This document shows, piece by piece, positions 41,522 through 50,195 of a DNA stretch of 54,588 nt (position 1 is the first letter of the stretch; the number at the start of each line of letters is the position of its first letter). The DNA comes from Collinsella aerofaciens. GTDB taxonomy: Bacteria > Actinomycetota > Coriobacteriia > Coriobacteriales > Coriobacteriaceae. The notes below the pieces were generated by a model. It was given only the letters and a program-made list of their open reading frames with translations, was not told where the DNA came from and made no database searches. Position numbers and translations under genes: made by a program. Location: NCBI RefSeq assembly GCF_028209885.1, contig NZ_JAQLEM010000016.1, positions 1 to 54,588 of the forward strand. Direction: 5' to 3'.

Positions 41522-43318
41522 GTGTCTGAACAGGAGTATTGCAACAGTGGCGATACTTTTGGCGTACGGCTTGTCAACCATGTCGATGATGCGGTTTTGC
41601 CGGTCGGTGTGCATGATTTTGCCGATGCCATTGGTCGTTGCATGCTGGTTGACAAGACCATGTTTATTGCCGATGTGTTGGACTACGACGCGTCCGTTGT
41701 GGTGTGCTGTCGACCCGAGGGTTTTGGCAAGAGCATGAACTTGTCGATGCTCAGGGCTTTTCTGGAGCGTCCAGCGGTCGGTCGCTCTGGTCAGCGTTTG
41801 TTTGCCGATGCTCAGATTTGGGATGCGAACGGCGGGCGCTATCGGGATGAGTATGCTTGCTATCCGGTGATATCGCTGGACTTTTCTGGCGCTGGGAGAC
41901 GTGGCCCCGCTGTTGCCGGCGTCGTGCGCGATGCCCTTTCGGGCGAGTGCGCTCGCTTGTTGGCGCTCTTGGAGGCTCCGGATTTAGCTCGAGATAAGGT
42001 GCGTCACATCGAACGTGTCGCGCGTGGCGTGGCGAGCGCGGACGAGGTTGACTCGGTGCTCGGTGTGCTCATAGAGCTGCTGGAGATTGCCTGCGATGAG
42101 CAGGTTGTATTGCTCGTTGATGGGTACGATGCGGCGTGGTCTCGCCGTGCGAGCGCGAGGGACGCTTCCGACGCCGATCCGGCAGAACTACTTGACCGTG
42201 CGCTGTTTGACGCCATTGCCACTGCGCGCGATTCGTTGCGGCTGACGTGTTTGATGGGGGAGTGTCCCGGCCCTGCCGAAGCGGCGCTTTCTTTGCACTG
42301 CTGCTCGTATTGTCTGACGACGCCGCTTTCGACCTGGTGTGACCGTTGGTTCGGCTTTTCGGATGCCGAGGCCGAGGCTCTGCTGAATCATGCTGGGCGC
42401 GAGGAATACCTGGATGATGCGCGTGAATGGCTCGAGGGGTATCGGTTTGGCAGGGCCTATTGCTCGAGTCCAGAGCGTGTGATTGGGTTTTTGGACCGAG
42501 GCTGCACGGCGCCCGTGCGTGCCGATCTGTATGGATATGCCGATTGCCTGAGTAGAGTAGTTGCCGGGTGGAATCTCGACCGCCTTTCGGTCTTGTTTGA
42601 TTTGCTCGAGGCCCATGGATGCGTTGAGGTCCCGCTTTGTTTGGGCACTGCAGAGCCAGATGTCTCGCCTGACGATAGCATGTGGACAGCGCTGTATCTG
42701 TCCGGTTTTCTCACGACGGATATGACTGAGGAGCCAGAGCATGGCGATCGTCTCCGTGCTTTGCGATTGCCCAATAAAGAGCTTCGCCAGGCCTTGCGTC
42801 TAGTGATTGTTGAGTGGTTTGAGTGCGCTGCCGAAGACATTCGAGACGTCGATGCGTTTCGCGACGGGCTGTGCCGTGGGAACGAGGATACCGTAAGGCG
42901 GGCGCTAAGCCGCATCCTGGGGGATGCGGGAATCGGTGAGACCGACCCAGATAAGCCGCTACCATATCACCTACTCTTGCAAGGACTCTGCTTTGGATTG
43001 CCGGGCTATGCCAATCCTGCTTCGAGGCGAAAGTGTGGCGCGGATCGCTGGGACATCCAGGTTTTTCCCACGGGCGCCGTGTTCGACATAGCCGATACGA
43101 TCGGTATGCTCGATGAACGTCCGCTGATAACGATCAACATGATGTATGACCCCGGTGTGGATGCGCTGGGCCTGGAATTGCTGGCCGTGCAGGCGCTGCT
43201 CGACATAGAGCGCGACGGCATCGACGAAATCCGTGTGCCACGCCCCGCCATTGGACGCATGCGCTGGGGCTTTGGCTTTGACGGGCAGCGTGTGTCCGTG
43301 GTGTGCCAGCGGTTATAG
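41522..43318 (+). CDS. AAA-ATPase-like / PD-(D/E)XK family protein, degenerate
   Basis: A 598-residue protein of the AAA-ATPase_like plus PD-(D/E)XK-9 group (older name DUF1703). The loop CRPEGFGKSMNLSML (residues 60-74) fits the family's RPRRFGKS Walker A. The Walker B VVLLVDGYDAAW has Gly where the family has Glu (IDEYD). The C-terminal nuclease part has RRKCGADRWDI in place of the usual RE.GxGRYDI and LITINMMYDP where IIEFK is expected. So both the ATPase and nuclease catalytic residues look lost. GTG 41522 follows AGGGAGAAG. Such genes are often many per genome in anaerobes, with unknown role. Confidence 0.82.
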   Translation: MSEQEYCNSGDTFGVRLVNHVDDAVLPVGVHDFADAIGRCMLVDKTMFIADVLDYDASVVVCCRPEGFGKSMNLSMLRAFLERPAVGRSGQRLFADAQIWDANGGRYRDEYACYPVISLDFSGAGRRGPAVAGVVRDALSGECARLLALLEAPDLARDKVRHIERVARGVASADEVDSVLGVLIELLEIACDEQVVLLVDGYDAAWSRRASARDASDADPAELLDRALFDAIATARDSLRLTCLMGECPGPAEAALSLHCCSYCLTTPLSTWCDRWFGFSDAEAEALLNHAGREEYLDDAREWLEGYRFGRAYCSSPERVIGFLDRGCTAPVRADLYGYADCLSRVVAGWNLDRLSVLFDLLEAHGCVEVPLCLGTAEPDVSPDDSMWTALYLSGFLTTDMTEEPEHGDRLRALRLPNKELRQALRLVIVEWFECAAEDIRDVDAFRDGLCRGNEDTVRRALSRILGDAGIGETDPDKPLPYHLLLQGLCFGLPGYANPASRRKCGADRWDIQVFPTGAVFDIADTIGMLDERPLITINMMYDPGVDALGLELLAVQALLDIERDGIDEIRVPRPAIGRMRWGFGFDGQRVSVVCQRL

Positions 43319-43338
43319 GGGATGACGAAAGCCCTTTA

Positions 43339-44358
43339 CTACTCCGCGTCCTTCATGGGCGGCATGGGCTTCCAGTTGGGGTCCTTGATGATCTTGCGGG
43401 CGTCCTTCATGCCGCGGCGCAGCGCCGGAATTCCGGTCTTAAAGCACTTGTCAACGGCGGCCAGGCGAATAAATTCCTTGCAGAAGGTCGCGGCGTTGCC
43501 CAGACGGAACAGCACGGGGTGATAGTCGCCGTAGATCTGCATGTAGCGGGCCAGATAACCGCGGTTGCGCATGATGTAGTAACGGTTGGTGTCGCTCGTA
43601 GAGTTGAGCTGGCGCTTGCCGGCGATATCCCAGTTAGAGACAGCGCGGGCGCGCTTGAGAACCACGTCGGCAACAACGGCGGCGGGGAAGTGCTGGCTGG
43701 CCACGTAGCCATAGCAGGCATCGTCGCCGTAGATAAAGAAGCGCGCGTCGGGCAGGCCAATCTTGTCGACCACGCGGCGCGAGAACATGCCGCCCTCAAA
43801 GCACAGCTGGTTCATGGTGCGGTAGCCCTCGGGACCCAGATCCCACTTGGCGACAGGGTTTGGAATGCCGAGCGAAAGGATCAGTTGGTACTGCCAAAAG
43901 AACGCGCCTCCGTCGAAGTCCAGGCGCGAACCCTGGATGACATCGTAGCGGTCGGTCCACTTGGCCAAGCGCTCGATGCCTTCGGGGATGACGAGCACGT
44001 CGTCGTCCATCACCCAGAACCACTGGGCGCCCAGGTCGTAGGCGCATTTAGTGCCGGCGGAGAAGCCGCCCGCACCGCCGCCGTTTTCGAGCTGCGGTGC
44101 GTAGATGACGCGGTCGGTGCCGCCCTGCGCGTCGGGCTGCTCGGTGTCGATGCCCCACAGGTTGGCCAAGCGCTCGTTGAATGCGGTGCACATGGCCTCG
44201 GTCTCGCGCGAATTCTCGTTATCGACAATCACGATGCGCCAGGGCGTTGCCGTGAGCTCGGTCATGGAGTCGAACAAGTTGGCCAGGAGTTCCTGGCGCT
44301 TGTACGTAACGACGACGATGGCGAGCTTATCGATGGGAGCGGGGAGGGTTGAAGGCAT
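43339..44358 (-). CDS. Glycosyltransferase family 2 (GlfT2/rhamnosyl-like)
   Basis: A 339-residue GT-A fold glycosyltransferase. It starts LAIVVVTYKRQELLANLFDSM, then IVIVDNENS and the metal-binding MDDDVLVIPEG. The acceptor region has FEGGMFSRRVVDKIGLPDARFFIYGDDACYGYVAS. This layout is common for rhamnosyl- and galactofuranosyltransferases. It lies at the left edge of the surface-glycan cluster. ATG 44356-44358 has AAAGGA 10-15 bases before it; the frame is open further upstream. Confidence 0.87.
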   Translation of the reverse strand: MPSTLPAPIDKLAIVVVTYKRQELLANLFDSMTELTATPWRIVIVDNENSRETEAMCTAFNERLANLWGIDTEQPDAQGGTDRVIYAPQLENGGGAGGFSAGTKCAYDLGAQWFWVMDDDVLVIPEGIERLAKWTDRYDVIQGSRLDFDGGAFFWQYQLILSLGIPNPVAKWDLGPEGYRTMNQLCFEGGMFSRRVVDKIGLPDARFFIYGDDACYGYVASQHFPAAVVADVVLKRARAVSNWDIAGKRQLNSTSDTNRYYIMRNRGYLARYMQIYGDYHPVLFRLGNAATFCKEFIRLAAVDKCFKTGIPALRRGMKDARKIIKDPNWKPMPPMKDAE

Positions 44359-44528
44359 GGGGCAATATATCCTTTCACGCGCGGCGGGCGAGTGCTGCGC
44401 GGAAGCTATCGAATACGTCCTTGGGACTGTCCTATTGTAAAGGCTCGGCGCACCTTGGCGGCAAGCTTTGAATAAAACGCAGGAACCTGCCACGGCTGTA
44501 GCGGCTTTAGCGTCTTACGGCAGCGTAT

Positions 44529-45659
44529 CTATTGCCGCTTGAGCTTGCGAGCGATAAGGCTTCTAGCTGCGTCGATGGTGAGAAGTGTCAGGGCAAAGAC
44601 GATGCTAATGACGGTACCCGTGACGATACATATAACTGCCGGGCTGTTTTGGCTGACCAGTATGTTTGCGAGCAACGTATTGAAGACGGGACGCCACAGG
44701 CTACTGGTGAGCGACTGCATCACATAGAAACCGAGCGTGGCGGTCGATAAGGTGACGATGGCACCTGCAGTCCGCGAATTGCCTGAGGCACTGCGTCGGG
44801 TAGCCGCAAAGAGCAGGGAGGCGGCAGCGAGGGCAAACGAGATCAGCGAGGTCGATTTGTAGGAGAGGATTGTCATCGCCGTGAGGTTGTCGGTGAAGGA
44901 GAGTGCTCCTTCCAGGATGATGGTGAGCACCAAAACCGTTACGAGCGAGCGCATGCCCAAGGCGCCCACCCTGTCCGAATCCATGACATCGGTAACGTCG
45001 CGGAGCAGTCCGCCGATCAAAAACGCGACTACGTACGTGGTAGCGCTCATGAGCTTTTGGAGCCAAGAAAACTCGCCGGCGCTTGTCGCACTCATGGCGG
45101 CCAAATACCCGTTAGCAACGAATGCGAGGATGCTAACGGCGATGACCGTCGTCGTGTAGCTCTTCTGGGAGAGTCGACTCTTGGCCAGTCCAAACCATGG
45201 CGCCATGAAGACCGTGGCCGCATAGACCCAGATAAACTCAAGGCCTAGCGTGTACCAGTAGTGCGTATTGAGGGTAACATCGGGAATGGGTGAGACGACC
45301 GTGGACCACGCGAGCGCCACGAGGCAATAAAACGCAGTGGGCATAATGACCTTGCCAAGGCGCTGCGCCGTCCGTTGCATTTGCGACTTCCACGTTGCTC
45401 CACCGTCCCAAGCACGCGCGGCCGAAGCGATGAGAAAATAGCCCGAGATCATAAAGAAGACCTCGTTGGCCCAGCAGCCAAGCAAGTTAATAAAACCGAG
45501 CGCGCCGGAATAGGGGAATATCGCAAGTGGGGCATATTCCACGGCGCCGACGCAGACGGCTTGGAAGGTCCACTGAAAGGTGTGGAACACCGCGATGCCG
45601 GCGACCGCGACCAAACGCAGCGCTTCGATGGGTATGTTGCGTGCGGCTTTGGGCTGCAT
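44529..45659 (-). CDS. Acyltransferase 3 family membrane protein
   Basis: A 376-residue protein with about ten membrane helices. It begins RNIPIEALRLVAVAGIAVFHTFQW, which carries the family's catalytic-type His in the first helix, and FFMISGYFLIASAA follows. These enzymes O-acetylate or O-succinylate surface sugars. Its place in the glycan cluster fits decoration of the polymer. It is divergent from the glycosyltransferase operon at 45772. AGAAAGGAC precedes the ATG on the minus strand. Confidence 0.88.
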   Translation of the reverse strand: MQPKAARNIPIEALRLVAVAGIAVFHTFQWTFQAVCVGAVEYAPLAIFPYSGALGFINLLGCWANEVFFMISGYFLIASAARAWDGGATWKSQMQRTAQRLGKVIMPTAFYCLVALAWSTVVSPIPDVTLNTHYWYTLGLEFIWVYAATVFMAPWFGLAKSRLSQKSYTTTVIAVSILAFVANGYLAAMSATSAGEFSWLQKLMSATTYVVAFLIGGLLRDVTDVMDSDRVGALGMRSLVTVLVLTIILEGALSFTDNLTAMTILSYKSTSLISFALAAASLLFAATRRSASGNSRTAGAIVTLSTATLGFYVMQSLTSSLWRPVFNTLLANILVSQNSPAVICIVTGTVISIVFALTLLTIDAARSLIARKLKRQ

Positions 45660-45678
45660 GACGTCCTTTCTTATCGGT

Positions 45679-45707
45679 TTGCCTCTGCGAGCTCCATAGA
45701 TTATATA
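45679..45707 (+). promoter_or_regulatory. Promoter of the glycosyltransferase operon
   Basis: TTGCCT at 45679-45684, 17-bp spacer, TATATA at 45702-45707. The same core reads TATAAT on the minus strand toward the acyltransferase gene, so the region may be bidirectional. Confidence 0.65.
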
Positions 45708-45771
45708 AACGCCCGCTGGCGCGCTGACCCTTTGATACCATGAAACGACAGGTATTTCCTAAGGAGCACAT

Positions 45772-46875
45772 TTGTCTACTAACGCCTCTGGCAGCCCTGT
45801 TCTGTCGCTGCTTATTCCCATTTACAATGTTCAGCGCTACCTGCGCGAGTGCCTCGATTCCGCCCTGGTGCAGACGCTCAAGGATATTGAGATCATCTGC
45901 ATTAACGACGGGTCGACCGACAACTCGCCGGCGATTATCCGCGAGTATATGGAGCGCGATGGGCGCGTCAAGATGATCGACAAGGCCAACAGCGGCTACG
46001 GCGACTCGATGAACCACGGCCTGGAGATGGCGCGTGGCAAGTACGTTGGCATCTTGGAGTCCGATGACTTTATGGCGCCCGACGCACTCGAAAAGCTTGT
46101 CTCGGCCGCCGATAGCAATAATGCCGACTTCGCGAAGGCGAACTTTGATTTCTACTGGTCTAAGCCCGAGGAGCGTCGTTCGCTGCACGAGATGTTTAAA
46201 GCCAAGGACTGTGGCAAGCCGGTGCACCCGAGCGATACGACTCAGTTCTTTAAGCAAAAGCCGTCGATTTGGTCGGCCGTGTACCGTCGCGATTTTCTTG
46301 AGCGCAACGGCATTAAGTTCCTGCCGACTCCGGGGGCATCCTTTCAGGACACGTCATTCGCCTTTAAGGTGATCGCGTGCGCCGATAAGGCTGTTTACCT
46401 GCATGATGCCGTGTTGTCGTATCGTCAGGACAACGAGAATTCCTCGGTCAATTCTTCGGCTAAGGTCTTTTGCGTCAATACCGAGTATGCCGAGATTGAG
46501 CGTTGGATTCGAGAGGATTATGCCCGCGACCACGCAAACGGCGATGTCGCGCGCATGCTCAAGTTCAATCAGCTCATTAAGTACGATTCGTACATGTGGA
46601 ACTACGTGCGCCTGGCGCCTAAGTTCTATAAGGAGTTCCTGGTTCAGATGGCCAAGGAGTTCCAAGCGGCCTTGGACGCCGGGGACTTTTCGCTTGACGA
46701 CCTCAAGCCGTGGAAGCGCGCAAATCTCGCTGCCATCCTCAAAGATCCTGAGGGCTGGGTTGACGAGCATCCGAGTTTTGCGACGGATGGTGCCTTGGGG
46801 CGTGCTAAGTATTACGCCTCGGTTGGAGGCCCAGGTGTGGTTGCTGCCTTCCTCATCGAATCGCTGAGGGGGTAG
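45772..46875 (+). CDS. Glycosyltransferase family 2, cluster gene 1
   Basis: A 367-residue GT-A enzyme. VLSLLIPIYNVQRYLRECLDSAL, IICINDGSTDNSP, KANSGYGDSMNHGLEMARGKYVGILESDDFM supply the nucleotide-sugar site and the metal motif. PSIWSAVYRRDFLERNGIKFLPTPGASFQD follows. Start is TTG 45772, with AAGGAG 7 bases upstream and no ATG nearby. It is strongly similar to the gene at 47997 and is probably its duplicate. Donor and acceptor are unknown. Confidence 0.9.
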   Translation: MSTNASGSPVLSLLIPIYNVQRYLRECLDSALVQTLKDIEIICINDGSTDNSPAIIREYMERDGRVKMIDKANSGYGDSMNHGLEMARGKYVGILESDDFMAPDALEKLVSAADSNNADFAKANFDFYWSKPEERRSLHEMFKAKDCGKPVHPSDTTQFFKQKPSIWSAVYRRDFLERNGIKFLPTPGASFQDTSFAFKVIACADKAVYLHDAVLSYRQDNENSSVNSSAKVFCVNTEYAEIERWIREDYARDHANGDVARMLKFNQLIKYDSYMWNYVRLAPKFYKEFLVQMAKEFQAALDAGDFSLDDLKPWKRANLAAILKDPEGWVDEHPSFATDGALGRAKYYASVGGPGVVAAFLIESLRG

Positions 46876-46881
46876 GTCGAC

Positions 46882-47922
46882 ATGGGAGAGACTTTGACCC
46901 CCAAAGCGACCATTGTCGTTCCCGTCTACAATTCGTCGCGCTCCATTCAGCGATGCCTCGATTCGCTGTTGGTCCAGTCTGAGCGTTCGATTCAGGTTGT
47001 CTGCGTCAACGACGGTTCGACTGATGATTCGTTGAACGTGTTGCGCCAGATCGCGCAGGCCGACGATCGCGTACTGGTGATTGACCAGGAAAACGCGGGT
47101 GTCTCGTGCGCTCGAAATACCGGTATCGATGCGGCCGAGGGCGAGACTGTCTTCTTTGTGGACGCCGACGATTACATCGATGCCCAGACGGTCGAGCGCG
47201 TGCTGCATGCCATGGAGTCGTCAGATGCCGAGGTCGTCGTTTTTGGCGGCGTCTGTGAACCTGCCGATGCCGCCCCCAAACGTGTCCAGCAACTCATGAG
47301 CCCCAAAGCTGGTACCTTCGGCGCCCGTGATCCCCAACTGCTGTTCCATTCGAATGCGCAGCCCTATGCCTGCCGTGCGGCTTTTTCGCGCGAGCTGCTC
47401 AATCGCGAAGGCATTCGCTTCGCCCCCGGTTTGGCTTTGGGCGAGGACGTCGTCTTCCAATTTGCGGCTTATGCGCTTGCCCGCAGGACCGTCGTCATGC
47501 CGGACAAGTTCTACCACTACGTGATGGAGAGTGAATCGGCGACGCACGAGTTCAACAGTGCCGAGGCTCGCGCCAAAAAGCTCGATGCCCATATGAGAAT
47601 GCTCGAGGAGGTCTTGGAGGACTGGGCAGCCTACGGTCTTTTGGACCTGTGCCCCGGCGAGCTGATAACTTGGTTTTTGGACCTTATTGTGTTCGACCTG
47701 GCGCGCTTGGATGCCGATGGTTTCCATCGCGTGGCGGCTCGCGTCAATATGGATCTCACGACGTTTTTGGGAACGGCGTGGGCGGATATGCCTGCCAAGG
47801 GCGCCGTTTGCCGTGTTGCCCACAAGTTCGTTGCGACGACCTCGGGCGTTTCGATGGCAGACGCCACGCTGTTCTATCTTTCGACTCGCGGTCTCAAAGC
47901 CTGCCTGGAGCGCTTTATCTAA
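46882..47922 (+). CDS. Glycosyltransferase family 2, cluster gene 2
   Basis: A 346-residue GT-A enzyme: TIVVPVYNSSRSIQRCLDSLLVQ, VNDGSTDDSLNVL, QENAGVSCARNTGIDAAEGETVFFVDADDYID with the DxD-like motif. The second half contains GLALGEDVVFQFAAYA, a frequent acceptor-site motif. It begins 6 bp after cluster gene 1, so they share a transcript. Less similar to its neighbours than genes 1 and 3 are to each other. Confidence 0.9.
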   Translation: MGETLTPKATIVVPVYNSSRSIQRCLDSLLVQSERSIQVVCVNDGSTDDSLNVLRQIAQADDRVLVIDQENAGVSCARNTGIDAAEGETVFFVDADDYIDAQTVERVLHAMESSDAEVVVFGGVCEPADAAPKRVQQLMSPKAGTFGARDPQLLFHSNAQPYACRAAFSRELLNREGIRFAPGLALGEDVVFQFAAYALARRTVVMPDKFYHYVMESESATHEFNSAEARAKKLDAHMRMLEEVLEDWAAYGLLDLCPGELITWFLDLIVFDLARLDADGFHRVAARVNMDLTTFLGTAWADMPAKGAVCRVAHKFVATTSGVSMADATLFYLSTRGLKACLERFI

Positions 47923-47996
47923 TTCCAAGCGCTGCCGCCCGCCGCAACTCGGCTGCTAAAATAACCCTGTTACACGCTATTCAACAGGAGGTTCTC

Positions 47997-49115
47997 TTGC
48001 AGATCTCTGATACCCCTAAAGTTTCGCTGCTTGTGCCCATTTGCAATGTCGAACGCTACCTGCGCGAGTGCCTCGATTCCGCCGTGGCGCAGACGCTTAA
48101 GGACATCGAGATCATCTGTATCAACGACGGCTCCACCGATAGCTCGCCAGATATCATCCACGAGTACATGGAGCGCGACTCTCGTGTAAAGATGATCGAC
48201 AAGGCCAACAGCGGCTACGGCGACTCGATGAACCGCGGCCTGGAGATGGCGCGCGGCGAGTACGTGGGCATCCTTGAGTCCGACGACTTTATGTTTGAGG
48301 ATTCGCTCCAAAAGCTGGTCGCCAAGGCCGATGCCGAGCATGCCGATGTGGTAAAGGGCGACTTTTACCTGTATTGGTCCACGCCCAGCGAACGCCGTGA
48401 ACTGTTTGGGATTATCGACGAGCATATGACGGGCGCCGCGTATCGCCCCGTCGATCGCCCGGGCATCTTCTACCGCAAACCATCCATTTGGTCGGCTATC
48501 TATCGGCGCGAGTTCCTCAACGACAATCAGATTCGGTTCCTTCCCACGCCGGGTGCCTCGTATCAGGACGCAGGCTTTAACTTTAAGGTTTGGGCTTGCG
48601 CCGAGCGTGCCGCGTTTATTACGGACCCCATTTTGTGCTATCGCCAGGATAACGAGAAGAGCTCCGTTAATTCGTCCAACAAGGTGTTTTGCGTGTGCGA
48701 CGAATACGCCGAGATGCAACGTTTTTTGGACGAGCGTCCCGAGCTCAAGGCTCAGCTCCAAGGCATTTTAATGCGCATGAAGGTTGATACGTACCGTTGG
48801 AATGATGAGCGTCTGGTCGATGAGTTGCGCGAGCGGTTTTGGGAGAAGGCCTCGCCCGAGCTCAAGGCCGATTGGGATGCTGGTCGCTTTGACCTGTCGC
48901 TATTCGACCCGCGCGGCGAGACTGACTTGCGCCTGATGGTCAAGTCGCCCCGCGCCTATATCGATTCGCGCTTTGACTTTAAGAAGCCGGGCAAGCTCAA
49001 TACGTTTAAGCATTACTTTAAGATTGGCGGCCTGCCGCTGGTTTGGCGTGTGTTGACGTATCAGCGCACCTACGGCGACAACCCGCACCCTGACGACGTT
49101 CCGGCCGCACAGTAG
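47997..49115 (+). CDS. Glycosyltransferase family 2, cluster gene 3 (paralogue of gene 1)
   Basis: A 372-residue GT-A enzyme. The first 100 residues are nearly the same as cluster gene 1: VSLLVPICNVERYLRECLDSAV, DIEIICINDGSTDSSP, KANSGYGDSMNRGLEMARGEYVGILESDDFM. Start is TTG 47997 with AGGAGG 5 bases upstream, the same unusual start as gene 1. C-terminal halves differ more, which suggests duplication followed by a change of acceptor. Confidence 0.9.
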   Translation: MQISDTPKVSLLVPICNVERYLRECLDSAVAQTLKDIEIICINDGSTDSSPDIIHEYMERDSRVKMIDKANSGYGDSMNRGLEMARGEYVGILESDDFMFEDSLQKLVAKADAEHADVVKGDFYLYWSTPSERRELFGIIDEHMTGAAYRPVDRPGIFYRKPSIWSAIYRREFLNDNQIRFLPTPGASYQDAGFNFKVWACAERAAFITDPILCYRQDNEKSSVNSSNKVFCVCDEYAEMQRFLDERPELKAQLQGILMRMKVDTYRWNDERLVDELRERFWEKASPELKADWDAGRFDLSLFDPRGETDLRLMVKSPRAYIDSRFDFKKPGKLNTFKHYFKIGGLPLVWRVLTYQRTYGDNPHPDDVPAAQ

Positions 49116-49127
49116 GAGCGCGTGACT

Positions 49128-50195
49128 ATGGCTACCCCTAAGATTTCCGTCGTTGTTCCCATTTACAAGGTGGAGGAGTGCCTGGCCTGGTGCCTGGACT
49201 CCCTGCTTGCGCAGGACATGCCCGATTGGGAAGGCGTGCTGGTCAACGATGGCTCGCCAGATGGTTCGCGCGATATTGCGGCTGCTTATTGCGAAAAGGA
49301 CGCGCGCTTTACGCTGGTCGATAAGGAGAACGGCGGCCTGTCGAGCGCCCGTAATGCAGGCATTGCTGCGTCCACGGCGCCTATCGTCGCGTTTTTGGAT
49401 TCCGATGATCGGTTCACGCCCGATGCATGCCGCGTGATCGTCGATGCCTTTGGGCGCGAGGACTGCGACGTGTTGACCTTTGGTGCGAATCCGTATCCGC
49501 TGGAGGCGGGATATCCGTGGCTTAACTATGTGCTGAGCCCGCGCGATGTGTCGTTTGAAGGCTATAGCTCCGACCTGCTGTTTAAGGAAGCTTCTCGCCC
49601 CTTTGCATGGCGCACTGCCTGCAAGCGTGAGTTTTTGCTGGGCAACGGGATCGTGTTCGACGAAACCGTTAAGTATGGCGAGGACCAGGTCTTCGATTTT
49701 GCCGTGTACGGTCGTTCGCACAAGACCGCGCTTATCTCGAGCAAGCTGTATGACTACCGCGTGGCGCGCAAGGGTTCGCTCATGGATACCATGCGCTATG
49801 ACGACGAGACGCGTCTGCTGGAGCATGTGAAGATTTACTCCGCTGTGCTGGCTGACTGGCGGCGCGACGGTCTCGATGCCCAGCATGCCGATGACCTTGC
49901 ATATTTCCTGTGCGATCTGGTGCTGTACGATGCGCTCAGGTTACTGGGTTCGGACTGCGGCAAGGTGTTTGCTGCCGTTGCCACGGCGCTTGCCGGTTCT
50001 GCCGTGGGCAGGGATGCTGCGCTCACACAATGCGCTCCTTCTGTTGCTGCTATGGTGCGTGCGGCGCTTACCAGCAAGGCCCCCAATGCCCGTGAGTGCA
50101 AAAAGCTCATGTTCGATTACGACGTCTTGAGGTTTGGGCGCCTGGGTGCCTGCAAACGCATGGCAGCGAACGCCCTAGGAAAGCGAGAAGTGTAG
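49128..50195 (+). CDS. Glycosyltransferase family 2, cluster gene 4
   Basis: A 355-residue GT-A enzyme: ISVVVPIYKVEECLAWCLDSLLAQ, VNDGSPDGSRDIA, KENGGLSSARNAGIAASTAPIVAFLDSDDRF. The second half has VKYGEDQVFDFAVYG, like GED motif in gene 2. ATG 49128 is preferred over GTG 49122, since AGGAG at 49114-49118 has 9-base spacing to the ATG. It starts 12 bp after gene 3. Confidence 0.9.
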   Translation: MATPKISVVVPIYKVEECLAWCLDSLLAQDMPDWEGVLVNDGSPDGSRDIAAAYCEKDARFTLVDKENGGLSSARNAGIAASTAPIVAFLDSDDRFTPDACRVIVDAFGREDCDVLTFGANPYPLEAGYPWLNYVLSPRDVSFEGYSSDLLFKEASRPFAWRTACKREFLLGNGIVFDETVKYGEDQVFDFAVYGRSHKTALISSKLYDYRVARKGSLMDTMRYDDETRLLEHVKIYSAVLADWRRDGLDAQHADDLAYFLCDLVLYDALRLLGSDCGKVFAAVATALAGSAVGRDAALTQCAPSVAAMVRAALTSKAPNARECKKLMFDYDVLRFGRLGACKRMAANALGKREV

